64,000 nucleotides of DNA from Evernia prunastri (Eukaryota > Ascomycota > Lecanoromycetes > Lecanorales > Parmeliaceae). A model generated the notes under the pieces. The model was not told where the DNA came from. It worked only from the letters and a program-made list of their open reading frames with translations, and ran no database searches. Position 1 is the first letter of the stretch. Each line of letters begins with the position of its first letter. The translations under genes and the position numbers were made by a program. The stretch spans positions 62,239-126,238 of the forward strand of contig NKYR01000082.1 of the NCBI GenBank assembly GCA_003184365.1, given 5' to 3'. Positions 46,388 to 57,672 of this stretch are shown here, one piece after another.

Positions 46388-47146
46388 CTTGATCTTGCGT
46401 CTATGATATGAATTTTCTTTTTCTGACTGGAGAACGAGCTGGGTAGCCTGAAAAAAGAGGCTAGGAATCTATTCGATCACGCAGTGGCTGAAGGTGAAGA
46501 ATGGCCGCCGAGGAAAAGAACAATGATGCTGACTGTTAATGATCTTGTTAAAACTATGATGAGGCTTTTGCGCCAAAGATCGAGAACCCTTTTCTTAACT
46601 TTGGAACTTCAATAGAAGATGCAAGAAAATGAGCCGTATCGAGAAACGAAGGCTTGAAGGACGAGTATATTACCTGGGGAGATCTAGCTTGAGTAAGATA
46701 CTGAGCGCTATGGTGTCGAACGTGTGTCACCCCAACCTCCGATGATGAACATCCCGGTTCGGTCAGCGAAAAAGGTAAGCACCGATAGCACTAAATTTAT
46801 GGTATGTGGCCCGTGCCGCTGCAGACTCGATAAGCGCCGAGGGTCAAAGGAGTTGCAGCTGTGCAGCAGCATGGAGAAATGAAGTTAGGGCAGTGCTGCC
46901 CGTCTCCGAAAACATCTATAGGCAAGCTGAATGCATGAGGTCGCCCGTATTAGGGGCAGAATCAACATCAAATCTAGATCATTCACCTTGGTGCCCTGCT
47001 TGCCTATACGGGTCACACCAACAAGGCTATCTCTTCGTCGTCCCTTCCAAACCGCAGCTTCCTCTTTGAATCATTCCAGGATCCGCCACGTGAGCCTGCC
47101 GAGGTTCCCGCGAGTCGTGTTAAGATCGATCTCGGCTTCCGCAAGT
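46388..47146. other. Divergent promoter region, FSH hydrolase and NMA111
   Basis: Bases 46931-47146 are open in the NMA111 frame from an upstream ATG and may encode an N-terminal extension (see findings). No other gene is seen. Confidence 0.5.
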
Positions 47147-50100
47147 ATGGAACTCAACGGCCACCTCCGACCGAAACGCAAAGGGAGCCCTAACACCATA
47201 CACGATCGACCCAACAAGCTCTTTAAGCCTGAGGCCTCAGAGATGTTGAATATGAACGGGTCTCCAAGCGATAGTCAATACATGTATGGTAGCGACAGCG
47301 TTGCGGATGGCACGGTAGAACCCACAACAGCCACGGCCGATACGGCGGAATGGCAGGCTACCATCGAAGCAGTGGTCAAAAATGTTGTCTCTATCCATTT
47401 CTGCCAGACGTGCTCATTCGATACGAGCTCAGCGCTTGCTAGTGAAGCTACTGGGTTCGTTGTAGATGCTGCGAAAGGCTACATTTTAACGAACCGTCAT
47501 GTGGTTGGATCTGGGCCCTTTTGGGGCTATTGTATCTTTGATAATCATGAAGAGGTAAGCTGCAAACTCGGTAGCCGGTATCTGAAGTTGCGCTAACCAT
47601 GCAGTGCGACGTCTACCCTGTCTATCGTGATCCTGTCCACGATTTTGGTATCCTCCGCTTCGACACAAATAAAATCAAGTACATGCCCCTATCAGAGCTG
47701 GTCCTACGCCCAGACCTCGCAAAAGTTGGATCGGAAATAAGAGTGGTCGGAAATGATGCAGGCGAGAAGCTCAGCATTCTATCCGGCGTCATCAGCAGGT
47801 TGGACAGAAATGCGCCTGAGTATGGCGAGGGGTACAGCGACTTCAACACCAATTACATCCAAGCTGCTGCCGCGGCTAGCGGAGGAAGCTCCGGGAGTCC
47901 CGTCGTCAACGTGGATGGATATGCTGTGGCGTTACAAGCTGGAGGAAGGTCCGATGGTGCCTCGACAGATTACTTCTTGCCTTTGGATCGACCTTCAAGA
48001 GCTTTGGAGTGCATACGAAAAGGGCTACCTATAGCGCGAGGGACGATACAGACTCAGTGGATTATTAAACCTTTTGATGAGTGTCGGAGGTTAGGTCTTA
48101 CAGCAGAGCATGAAGCCGCCATCAGGAAAGGGTTCCCTAAGGAGACCGGCTTGCTAGTTGCAGAGATCGTCCTCCCTCAAGGCCCAGCGGACAAGCAGCT
48201 TGAAGAGGGTGATGTACTCATCAAAGTCAATGGGGAAATCCTAACTCAATTTGTTCGACTAGATGACATACTAGATTCGAGCGTTGGCAAGAAGGTCAAC
48301 ATTCTGGTCCAAAGAGGTGGTCAAGATGTTGAGGTAGAGCTAGAAGTGGGCGACCTGCATGCTATCACACCAGACAGATTCGTCACCGTCGCCGGAGCCT
48401 CCTTCCATGATCTGTCTTATCAACAAGCCCGTCTGTACGCCATCCCAGTAAAAGGAGTGTACGTCTGCGAGGCTGCTGGATCCTTTAGATTTGACAGCAC
48501 TGAATCAGGTTGGATGATCGAGTCGATCGATCAGAAGAAAACCCCGGATCTAAAAGCTTTTATCGATGTAATGAAAGGCATTCCTGACAGAGCACGCGTG
48601 GTTGTCACATACAAGCATCTGAGCGATCTTCATACCTTAAACACTAGTATCATCTTCATAGACCGACATTGGGCGAGCAAGATGAGGTTGGCAATTCGCA
48701 ATGATAGTACAGGACTGTGGGACTTCAGCGATCTGGGTGAACCATTACCAGCAGCTCCTGCGCAACGACGAAAGGCAGACTTTGTTACTCTTGATTCCGC
48801 CGGGCATCCAGCAGCGGCAGATATCATTAGAAGTTTTGTCCGAGTCTCCTGTACAATGCCACTAAAACTCGATGGATTCCCAAGAACACGCAAGATCGGC
48901 TTCGGAGTGGTAATTAACGCTGAGAAAGGCCTGGTCTTGGTCTCAAGGGCTGTTGTCCCCTACGACCTTTGCGATCTGTCCCTGACAGTGGCCGACTCAA
49001 TCATTGTGGATGGCAAAGTTCGTTTTTTGCATCCTTTGGCCAATTATGCCATAATACAGTACGATCCATCATTAGTGGATGCTCCAGTCGAGAGCGCGAA
49101 GCTTGCCACCGAACCTATTAAGCAGGGTGCTTCCACGATATTCTTTGGCTGGAACCAGAATCTGCGGGTCGCCATGACTACTACGACCGTAACGGACATC
49201 ACCACTGTCGCAATACCATCCAACCTTACTGCACCTCGTTATCGTGCCATCAATCTTGACGCCATTACAGTCGATACTAATCTTAGCGGCCAGTGCGCAA
49301 GTGGTGTCCTTGTAGCTGAAGATGGCACCGTGGAAGCTCTTTGGCTCAGCTATCTTGGCGAGCGTACCGCGCACACCTCCAAGGACGTCGAATACCACTT
49401 AGGACTCGCTACTCCAACCCTCCTTCCTGTTACTGATCAGATTCAGAAGGATGTCACCCCAAGCCTCCGGATCCTCAACGTCGAAACCAACACCATCTCC
49501 ATGTCACAAGTCCGCATCATGGGTGTCTCCGAGTCTTGGATTACGAAAGTTGCAGAAGCTAACTCTTCACGTCACCAACTCTTCATGGTCCGAAAGATCG
49601 ACTGCACACCTCCGTCAGGCCACGACTCTCAGTCTCTCCAGGAAGGCGACATCATACTCACACTTAATGGTAAATTAATAACGCGAGTCTCCGAGCTCGA
49701 CATAATGTACGACAACGACTACCTCGATGCACTAATAGTGCGCGGTGGCCAAGAAATGACCCTCAAGGTCCCAACCATACCTACTGAAGACCTCGAGACT
49801 GACCGAGCGGTTATCTTCTGCGGCGCCGTACTGCATCGCCCCCATCACGCTGTAAGGCAACAGATCAGCAAGCTCCATAGCGAAGTCTACGTCTCGGCCC
49901 GCACTCGTGGCTCACCCTCTTACCAATATGGACTGGCGCCTACAAACTTCATCACCGCCGTCAACGACATTCCTACCCCAAAGCTCACCGAATTCCTTGA
50001 TGCTGTGAACAAGATACCAGACAACACGTATTTCCGCCTCAGGGTATGTACTTTCGATAACGTGCCATGGGTGGCCACGATGAAGAAGAACGAGCATTAT

Positions 50101-50265
50101 TTCCCGACCGTGGAGTATGTGAAGGACTCGAGGGAAGCGAACGGCTGGAGGGTTAGGAGCTGGGGAGAAAAGGGAGGCGTTCAGGATGCGGCGGGGGGAG
50201 TGATGGATGAGGGGACAGCTGCAGGCGATGATAATGGAGGTGGGGACGTTGATGTTGAGGGTTAG
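47147..50265 (+). CDS. NMA111: Nma111/HtrA-type PDZ serine protease
   Basis: Two exons, 47147-47554 and 47605-50265 (1022 aa). The 50-base intron starts GTAAGC and ends TGCAG, with CTAAC near the acceptor. Nma111 is the fungal HtrA/Omi relative, a nuclear protease linked to apoptosis-like death and lipid homeostasis in yeast. The first protease domain has the triad: TNRHVVGSG (His), DFGILRFD (Asp) and AASGGSSGSPVV (Ser). PDZ domains follow, with VLPQGPADKQLEEGDVLIKV as the clearest. A second, degenerate protease-like half and more PDZ-like segments follow, as in the family. Residues PKRKGSP near the start may be part of a nuclear signal. An in-frame ATG at 46931 would add 72 mostly basic residues. 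Confidence 0.95.
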
Positions 50266-50649
50266 TAGAAGGATGTGGTTGTAAATGGAGCAGGCATTTT
50301 GAATGCAATGTACGCCTTGGCACTGCAGTGACCAGGTTTGATATCTCACCTTACTATAATCAAAGGAAGCCTGTCCTCTTTTACACCACCCTCATCTCGG
50401 CGGAAGAGAACACAGATATCTAAAATCCATGCTCACAGGAGTCATCCCTTTCCACACACCCTTTTCACGCAGATTGACGCACGTTAGGGACCAAACCCCA
50501 AGCAAACACTCTTTCCACACACACAAGGACAGACTCCTGTAGGCTCGAAGCCACCCACCCCTCAAGACGTTTCGCCCCAAGACGTCCCTCCGTCAAGTCC
50601 ACACTGCTGGTTCCCCAACCACTTTCGGCAAGCCGACTCCCCATCACAA
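50266..50649. other. Intergenic region between convergent genes
   Basis: This is the NMA111 3' flank and the 3' flank of the small two-helix gene. Nothing else is seen. Confidence 0.4.
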
Positions 50650-51054
50650 TCACAGAAGACCACCCGTCGAAATACCCCCGCCGATCCTCCCCCTCTCCCT
50701 CCCCCCCTCTCCCCCTCTGCCCCTCCCCACCCCATCTCCTTCCCCCCCTTCCTCCCCCAACCTCTCAACCACACCGATGCTCCTCCAAAGCCCCCCCACC
50801 TCCCACGCCAGCCACGATGCGCACAGCAGCAGCACGAGCGCGAGCGCCAGCAGCGGGACCACGCTGCGGAGGAGAGTGCAGGCCTGACCGAGCGGAGGAG
50901 GAGGAGGAGGAGGAGGAGGAGGAGGGGGCGGGGGGGTTGTCGATGCCGGGGCTGGTGGGGGAAGGGGTTGGAGGAGGGAGGAGAGGAAGGTGACTGTGAG
51001 GGAGAGGAGGGCGAGGCGTTGGATGCGGAGGAGGGTTGGGGAGGGGGAGGGCAT
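50650..51054 (-). CDS. Possible proline-rich two-helix membrane protein (134 aa)
   Basis: A single open frame opens MPSPSPTLLRIQRLALLSLT. It holds two hydrophobic segments, about residues 12-30 (LALLSLTVTFLSSLL) and 68-90 (VVPLLALALVLLLCASWLAW). Between them is a run of about 14 prolines, which with the adjacent residues comes from a (GGA)n/(TCC)n microsatellite near 50896-50925. The tail is Gly/Arg/Glu-rich. The clean helix-proline-helix layout favours a real gene. The strong strand skew of the DNA also inflates open frames, so this is tentative. No homologue is recognised. Confidence 0.4.
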   Translation of the reverse strand: MPSPSPTLLRIQRLALLSLTVTFLSSLLQPLPPPAPASTTPPPPPPPPPPPPPPLGQACTLLRSVVPLLALALVLLLCASWLAWEVGGLWRSIGVVERLGEEGGEGDGVGRGRGGEGGRERGRIGGGISTGGLL

Positions 51055-52048
51055 TTGGGGGAGGTTGGAGGGGTGGAGGGGGGTTTAGGGTCGGGTCAGA
51101 GTGGGTTGGCGACTGTGGTGGAATTATTAGAGTTTGCAGGCGCATCGAGTGGGTTGGATTGGGTTGAGAGAGCTCGATACCTGTGGAAGAATGGCCTACT
51201 GATGGGGTTCGGGACGTCACTCGAGTCGAGCGAAGAGAAATGATTTGAGCTTGGAGAGAAGGAGCGGAGGGTTAGTGGGTGGAAGTCGGATGGGATAGAG
51301 GGTCCGTAAAAGGATCCAAGGGGACGATTGATGTGAATGTACGATTGCAAGTCCTGAAAAGGGGGAGCGAGGAAGAGATGGATGCTCGCGGTCTTTCAAG
51401 TGCGGGAAGAGGAAATAAATGTCATGCACAGATCGCAGATGTAGCAGTGAACATTCAGAATGCCAGAAGGGTGTAACCACAGGACAGGATCATCGAATCA
51501 GACGGCGCGTTACCTGACGGACGACTTTGAAACCGCGTTGTCGCATATGCCAAGCAACCTTGGGGAGATTGGCCGCCCAACTCAACGACCATCAGACATT
51601 TTATACCCGATGTGAGAAAACGAGATAGCGTAAAGTCTTTGTCTGATATCGAGGGAGTCTGGCGACTGCGGTCATCGTATCAGTGGAGAGGTCCCTTTCA
51701 TGGAATATGTATCGTTTCTGCTCTAAAAAATCGCATCATACAAAAGCAGAAAACGAGCAGTATCACCGGACAATTGCGGCTCGTTACAACATGACGGACC
51801 ATTGAACCTTGATCAAAAGCCGTCTCCTGCGTCGAACCTATCCTGGCTGTAACCCTCTCAAAGCTGCTGAACTCCGTGCTGAATGATCTTCGCAGAATTG
51901 CCGACGATACCCATGCATACTCGTGAGTAGAAAATTGGACACTAGATCTGTCCAAGACTGGGACAGAGGGGTATCTCCCATGCCGAAACGCCTTGCTCAT
52001 CGCCGTCAGAATAAACACAAGTCATAGTTATATGAAGTGCGTAAACAC
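51055..52048. other. Intergenic region, about 1 kb, partly purine-skewed
   Basis: The first 200 bases are strongly G-rich on the plus strand, continuing the skew of the neighbouring gene. The rest is ordinary. It may hold an upstream exon or promoter of the two-helix gene. The J-domain gene ends at 52049. Confidence 0.4.
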
Positions 52049-55000
52049 CTATAGCAACCCCTCGAAAACTGGGCCTCCGTTCGACTGTTTCCTGCCCACA
52101 CCACCTCTTCCGCGAACCTTCGCATCCATTGCATCGCCCAAAGACTTCATGCACTTCTCATTGTTCTCACAAGCAACCTCCAAGTGGACTCTCGCCCTCT
52201 GGTGCTCGCTGAGCATGTTCATGTGCTTATCGTAACCTTTTCCTTCCGGGTCCAGCCAAGCACATTTGAGGCTTTCTCGAGTGATACTCTTGAGTATCTC
52301 CGCCATTTGGTCATTGAACTTGGTCCATTCGTCTAAGTAGCGGCGTAGATTAAGGCAATAGTGGTCCCAGGAATGTTGAGTCAGATTGAGAGGATTGGAC
52401 GGACACAGAGGCGGATTGGGGAACTTTATCCGTTGCATAGAGGAATCAGCAGACTGTTTGGTGGCTGAGGCGTAGGACGGCTCCGGAAGAGTGGTGCCCA
52501 TTTCGCCCATGTTTCCAAGACCTTCGTTGCTTGGTGCAAAGGGGTAAGTGTTGCTGAGATCCCCAAGATTTAGATGAGACGTTTTCTTCTCTGGCTGGCC
52601 GTGATCGTTCTTTCGTGGTGGTACTGCAGGGCTTCGAGGCGGCAGCATTGGACCTTGGCGAGGCGTATTATTGGAAACATTGGAAACATCGGGTTGAGTT
52701 GATGGAACGTAGCCACCATTTGTGTGTTGCGGACCCGGTTTTGCAGAAGGAGGCGTTGGCTCGTCAACATCCATGGCATCAACATCACTGTTGGCTTTAC
52801 TGCTCTCAACGCTCTCACCAGTTGCGCTACTCGCAGTAGGATCGTCTTCCGCATCGCCAACACTTGGTTGAGCATTGGAAACCTTTGGAGGTCGTGTCCT
52901 CGGACGTTTCCGAGTACTTGTTCGGCTAGGTGAGCGTCCTTGCGGAGACTGTGGTATATCAAATTTCAAGTTGTTTAGACGCGGAGCCCACTTTTCATGC
53001 TCGAATTTGCCCCGAGCGAATGGTGGAGGAGGCTGCGGGAATGATGAAGTAGATGCTTTGGACGAATCACGCTGCATGGGCTCCCCATTCGCCGAGATAT
53101 GTTGGGACCCCTGCTCCTCCTGCTGAAATATATTGGGTTTGGTCGGAGAGACGTCACGAGGTGTATTCGAGCGGCTAGGTGGAGGAGGTTCAAAGAATTT
53201 GCCGTGCCAGTTGTCAGGGGAGAATTTTGTGTTGATGTTTTCGGAGCTTTGGCTGCGAAGGGATGCCGTACGTGGGAACGAGGTTTTCGCATAGTCGGGA
53301 ATCTTGAAGCTATTGAAGGGATCAACGTCAGCGTATGTCACCGGGGGGTTCTGTGTATAAGCATGCAAAGGAGAGTCCGTGCTTGCTCGCTTGCGAGACA
53401 CAGTTTGCTTCCGGGGAGGCAGACTGGAGGGAATAGCCCAGTATGGGGGAGGTTCAGCAGACGTAGTCCTGGGCTTCTTGGGAGAATTGAAAGGCCATTG
53501 ATCTGACCATTTGCTTGAAGGTGTACCCTCAGAAGAGGGATTTGGAGAAGGGGGAGAAGAAAATGGGTTATACCCTCGTGGCTCATACATGGGATTTTTG
53601 TCCTTCTGTTCGTCTGTAGCAGAATGGAAGTCTTTATCTTTGGGAGGCCCATTCTTGTCATGCCAGCTGTACGATCGCTGCAGGGGAGGCTGTGCCCCAG
53701 CTCGATTATGAGGTCTGGAAGCGTCAGAGACGCTCGTCGGTTGCTGCTGCGACTGTTCGGCCTCGTGTTTCTTGCGATGTTCTGAGAAGCCTTCCGACTG
53801 CTTGTGACTGTCCATATCCACAGCCGAATGCCTCCGAGGAATCTCGTAGCCTCCAGACCCTAGGCCTGCATTTGGCGCCATTGGTTCATCGCCGTCTTTA
53901 GCGAAAGGGTTGAATCCACCAGGCGGTTGCACGGACGCTTGACCAGCATTGGCGCGTGGCCGTCTTGTCTTTGGGATTTGGGTCACGCGTGGTCTTGCTG
54001 AAGACATGGGGTCGACGTCTTCTTCCGAGGAGGAACTTGATGAGGACGAAGAAGAATACACCCCTGAGACGCCTGGCATTCTTGTTTCCCTTCTGTCTGG
54101 CGGGCTCATCTTCTGGTGGTTCGAGCTGGCAGACGCAGCCCGATGGTGAGCAGAGTCCGCGTTGTTTGGATTGCCTTCATACCATCCTGTACGACTATTG
54201 CTGTCTCTGGGGCTCGCTGACGTTTTGGATCTTGCGAGGCCTGGACTTGTGAAGTAAGGACTAATCTTCTCGCCGCCAACTGTCTGATAAGGTGTGCTTA
54301 CACGGGACTTGTTTCCAAAAGGTTCATTGAAACCTACCTTGTCTTTGGACGTTGCCAAGGGGTCAGGCCGTTTCGAAGTAGGCGCATGGCCCGGGAGTGG
54401 AGGTGCGGGCATATGGGTCTGAGTCCTCGAATTTGCGAGTCGGTCGCCTCGCCCGACAGTAAAATATGCTGAACGTGCTTGTGGCTCATCTCCTCCCGCT
54501 CCTGGTGTACTCGGAGCAAAGCCGTTTCTCTGCGGTGGGGCGCGGTTGGTATCAGCTCTCGTCGTGCCTGGCATGCCCGCGTGGGGCTCTTGAGGATGAT
54601 CCCAGCCAGGTCGTCTTGGTGAAGAGTCTTTGCCGTTAGCGTCACGTCCTGGCGGAACTGGGACTGGTCTAGCAGCCTTTGGCGGTACGGTACGTCTCTG
54701 AGAAGGAATCGGGCCTTCTCCACGTCTTGGTGGCCTCATCGACTCCCATGCTTTGAAATCACTGGTCTTTGCCTTGGGGTCGTCGGTACTGGCACCTCTC
54801 CATGACGCTGCTTCTGGGCGAGAGCGGAAATCCCTGTACCTCTGTGCGCCCGAATGAGCCGTATAATTTGTTTTTGTTGCATTGTAAGGGGGTGGGCGGG
54901 GGGGAGGAGGGAAGTCGGTCATGGGAGATTGTGTAGGTACACTCGGTCTTGTAGGCGAAGAAGAGCTACCGGTATAGGTATGTAGCAGACCTGCTCGCAT

Positions 55001-55284
55001 GCGTTGCGCGTCATACTTCGCCCTTTGTTGTGGGTCCGTAAGCACCTCATTGGCGGATTGTATAGCCTGGAACTTGGAATTGTATTCCACCTCTTTGCCT
55101 GGATTTCGATCAGGATGATATTTGAGAGCTGAAAAGAGGATCTTGTCAGCATCAGGACGTTGCATTAATCGAGGTTCAACACCATACCGAGCTTCTTGAA
55201 TTGCCTTTTGATCTCATTGGGGTCTGCTGTTGGCTCCAGCTCCAGATCACCATAATAATCTCGCTCTACATCAGCCTTGCCCAT
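52049..55284 (-). CDS. Large J-domain (DnaJ) protein with long disordered region
   Basis: Two exons, 55284-55188 and 55128-52049 (1058 aa). The 59-base intron starts GTATGG and ends TTCAG, and its removal gives FKKLALKYHPDRNPG. The J domain covers about residues 8-75, from ERDYYGDLELEPTADPNEIK through HPD (the Hsp70-activating tripeptide) to LTDPQQRAKYDAQRMRAG. After it come about 780 residues rich in Pro, Ser, Arg and Gln, with no folded domain I can see, including a run of serines before EEDVDPMSSA. The last about 170 residues are helical and charged (CLNLRRYLDEWTKFNDQM, then HQRARVHLEVACENNEKCMKSLGDAMDAK). It is a conserved mould protein type. The client and Hsp70 partner are unknown. Confidence 0.88.
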
Positions 55285-55820
55285 GATCTCGTCGTCCGAC
55301 AAGGACGACCTCTAGGCAGCAATGAGGTGGAGGCTCGGCGCCTTACAACACATCAGATATCGTTGTGCAGCCCACTAGCTTCCACGACATTCAGACCAAG
55401 CTGGATAAGCTCTGGTGAACAAGTTTACGACAATGGGGGGAGTGATGACAGAGTCGTGAAGCTGAACAGCTCGGTCTTAGTCAGGGTCGCTTGCACGGTC
55501 AATCAATACATTGCGGATTTGTTAATGTGAAGATGGCTCCACTTGTCAGTTTTGGACAGGGCGCGCAATGCCAGGTGCCGGCTTCGGACGGGTCTTTTGA
55601 GCGTTGAAGCAGGCTGGATGTACCTGCATATGTAGAATTCCTAGTTTGATCAAGTAGTGAGCGGTGAAATAGATGCCATGGGTGGGAACTAGTAATGTGA
55701 ACTTATGAAACAAGATCACGGGCAGATGTAATAAATAAAGAGCGAGGAACAGCTGTGCAGAGACAGATGCTTCGGATGGTCAGATGATGTAAAGCAAAGA
55801 GATTGTGGAGGGCAGGATAC

Positions 55821-55844
55821 GAGTACACGAGTACACGAGTACAC
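55821..55844. repeat. Three perfect tandem GAGTACAC units
   Basis: Twenty-four bases made of three identical 8-base copies. They abut the hairpin-forming segment at 55845-55908. Confidence 0.95.
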
Positions 55845-56108
55845 GGTGTGAGAATGATACCCTTCTTCACTGGTATTGGTCTCACGACGCGCTTGTACCA
55901 CTACACCACACTTGCTGAGTTGTTCTTCGTTGGCTCGTTGGCAAGCAAAGCAGGCATCCTATCGCAGCGCGGGGGACAGTAAACAGCCGAGCACTACTCT
56001 AGTCCGGAGCAAGTATATTATGCCGATAGCGGCAAGCTTAGATGACACCCGACGCCACTTCAAAGCCACTAACACCGTAAGTAAGATCGGGATAAAACAT
56101 CATGAAAG

Positions 56109-56115
56109 TGACTCA
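56109..56115. promoter_or_regulatory. Perfect TGACTCA (Gcn4/CPC1-type) site upstream of HIS5
   Basis: The palindromic heptamer lies 72 bases before the HIS5 start codon. Yeast HIS genes and mould orthologues are classic targets of Gcn4/Cpc1 cross-pathway control. The match is exact, and its use is inferred from position and pathway. Confidence 0.6.
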
Positions 56116-56186
56116 AATATTTGGGACCTTGGTGTCTAATAACTGAGGCTATTCAAAATCTGGGGCGAGAGATAACTACCACAATC

Positions 56187-57672
56187 ATGATACAACTGGC
56201 AGAAAATTCTCCATTTGATCTCTCCAAGTGTGCGAGACCAAATATATTAGCATTAAAGCCTTATAGATGCGCCAGAGACGATTATAAGGATGACGGAACC
56301 AACATTCTTCTGGACGCGAATGAGAATGCATACGGCCCTGCTTTAGATCTGACCAGCGCTGTCAACGGCCATAAAGATGAGAAGACAGCCTATCTACACA
56401 GATATCCCGACCCGTAAGTGTCGTACATCTTATTCAAATAGAACAGTCTTGATGCCTGGCTCTAGTCACCAAATTGAATTGAAGCAATTGCTCTGTAACC
56501 TACGGAACACGCACCATCACACAACCAAATCGTTGAAGCCAATGAACCTCTTCGTAGGCCTTGGCTCAGATGAGGTTATCGATTCTCTTCTTCGATGTTT
56601 TTGTACTCCTGGGCGAGACAAGATCTTGACCTGTCCTCCAACCTATGGGTCCGTACTTTCGCAGTCTTCCTCCCCGCCAAGTCTCCAAATCGATGGTTAA
56701 ACATGACTCGAAGCCAGAAGCATACTTCTGCTTCCCTCCCCTGTTGCACAATTGAATCTGCCAGAAAGAGATAATACTGAATTCAAAACCTTGACTAGTA
56801 TGTACTCTGTCAGCGCGCAAGTGAACGATCTTGAGGTCGTCACTGTGCCCCTGGATACAACCAGGAATTTTAAACTACGTCCCGAAGCCATCAACCATGC
56901 TCTTTCTTCAGGTACCAATATCAAGCTCGTGTACATCTGTTCTCCGGGCAATCCTACGGCCAATCTCATCACCAAATCAGATATCCAGCAGGTGCTCGAG
57001 CATCCTACATGGAATGGTGTGGTCGTCCTAGATGAAGCTTACATCGATTTCTCTCCTGAAGGATCTAGCTTGGCAGAATGGGTGACGGAATGGCCTAACC
57101 TTGTCGTCATGCAGACTCTCAGCAAAGCATTTGGACTTGCCGGGATCCGCCTCGGCGCGGCTTTCACATCTCCAGAGATTGCAAGTCTCCTGAATAATCT
57201 CAAAGCGCCTTACAACGTCTCCAGCCCTACTAGTGCGTTAGCTTGCGCTGCATTGCAGCCCAAGAATCTGGCGGTCATGAGGAAGAATCGGGAAAGGATT
57301 GTGGAGCAAAGAGATCGAATGATGCGGGAGCTTCCGAAAATACCTGGGGTGGGGAACTTTTTAGGTGGCGCTGAATCCAACTTCCTGTTAATCGAGATCC
57401 TGGACAGACCAAGGAGTAGAGGGGGCAAACCGAGCAATGAGACTGCTTTGGCTGTTTATGAAAGGTTGGCGGAGACCAAAGGGGTCGTGGTGAGATTTAG
57501 GGGTAAGGAAGCAGGATGCTTAGGCTGCGTAAGGATCACAGTCGGGACGGAGGAAGAAGTCAATAAGCTGCTTCGGGAGATGAGAAGTGTGCTACAAGAC
57601 ATATACAGGAACGGATCAAACGGAGAGGCTGAGGATATAAAGGAGCAAGAAGCGAACGATGTGGTTGCTTGA
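56187..57672 (+). CDS. HIS5: Histidinol-phosphate aminotransferase
   Basis: Three exons, 56187-56413, 56466-56648 and 56799-57672 (427 aa). Introns are 52 and 150 bases, the second with donor GTCCGT. It is a PLP enzyme converting imidazole-acetol phosphate to histidinol phosphate in histidine synthesis. Visible are ANENAYGP near the N terminus, VGLGSDEVIDSLLRCF, TCPPTYGMYSVSAQVN across the second junction, CSPGNPTANLI, DEAYIDF, the PLP-lysine block TLSKAFGLAGIRLG and the C-terminal CVRITVGTEEE. The start is the first ATG in frame. The length is close to the fungal norm. A TGACTCA site precedes it. Its neighbours belong to other pathways. Confidence 0.95.

Larger units (their letters stand above)
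55285..56186. other. Divergent promoter region, J-domain gene and HIS5
   Basis: It contains three tandem GAGTACAC units (55821-55844), an adjacent self-complementary segment (55845-55908) and a TGACTCA site (56109-56115), each listed separately. No protein gene is seen. Confidence 0.55.

Noticed and set aside
50765..51220. Longer Pro/Ser-rich open frame overlapping the two-helix gene in another frame
   Set aside because: Its residues simply mirror the C-rich low-complexity DNA. It has no hydrophobic or folded segment, unlike the competing frame.
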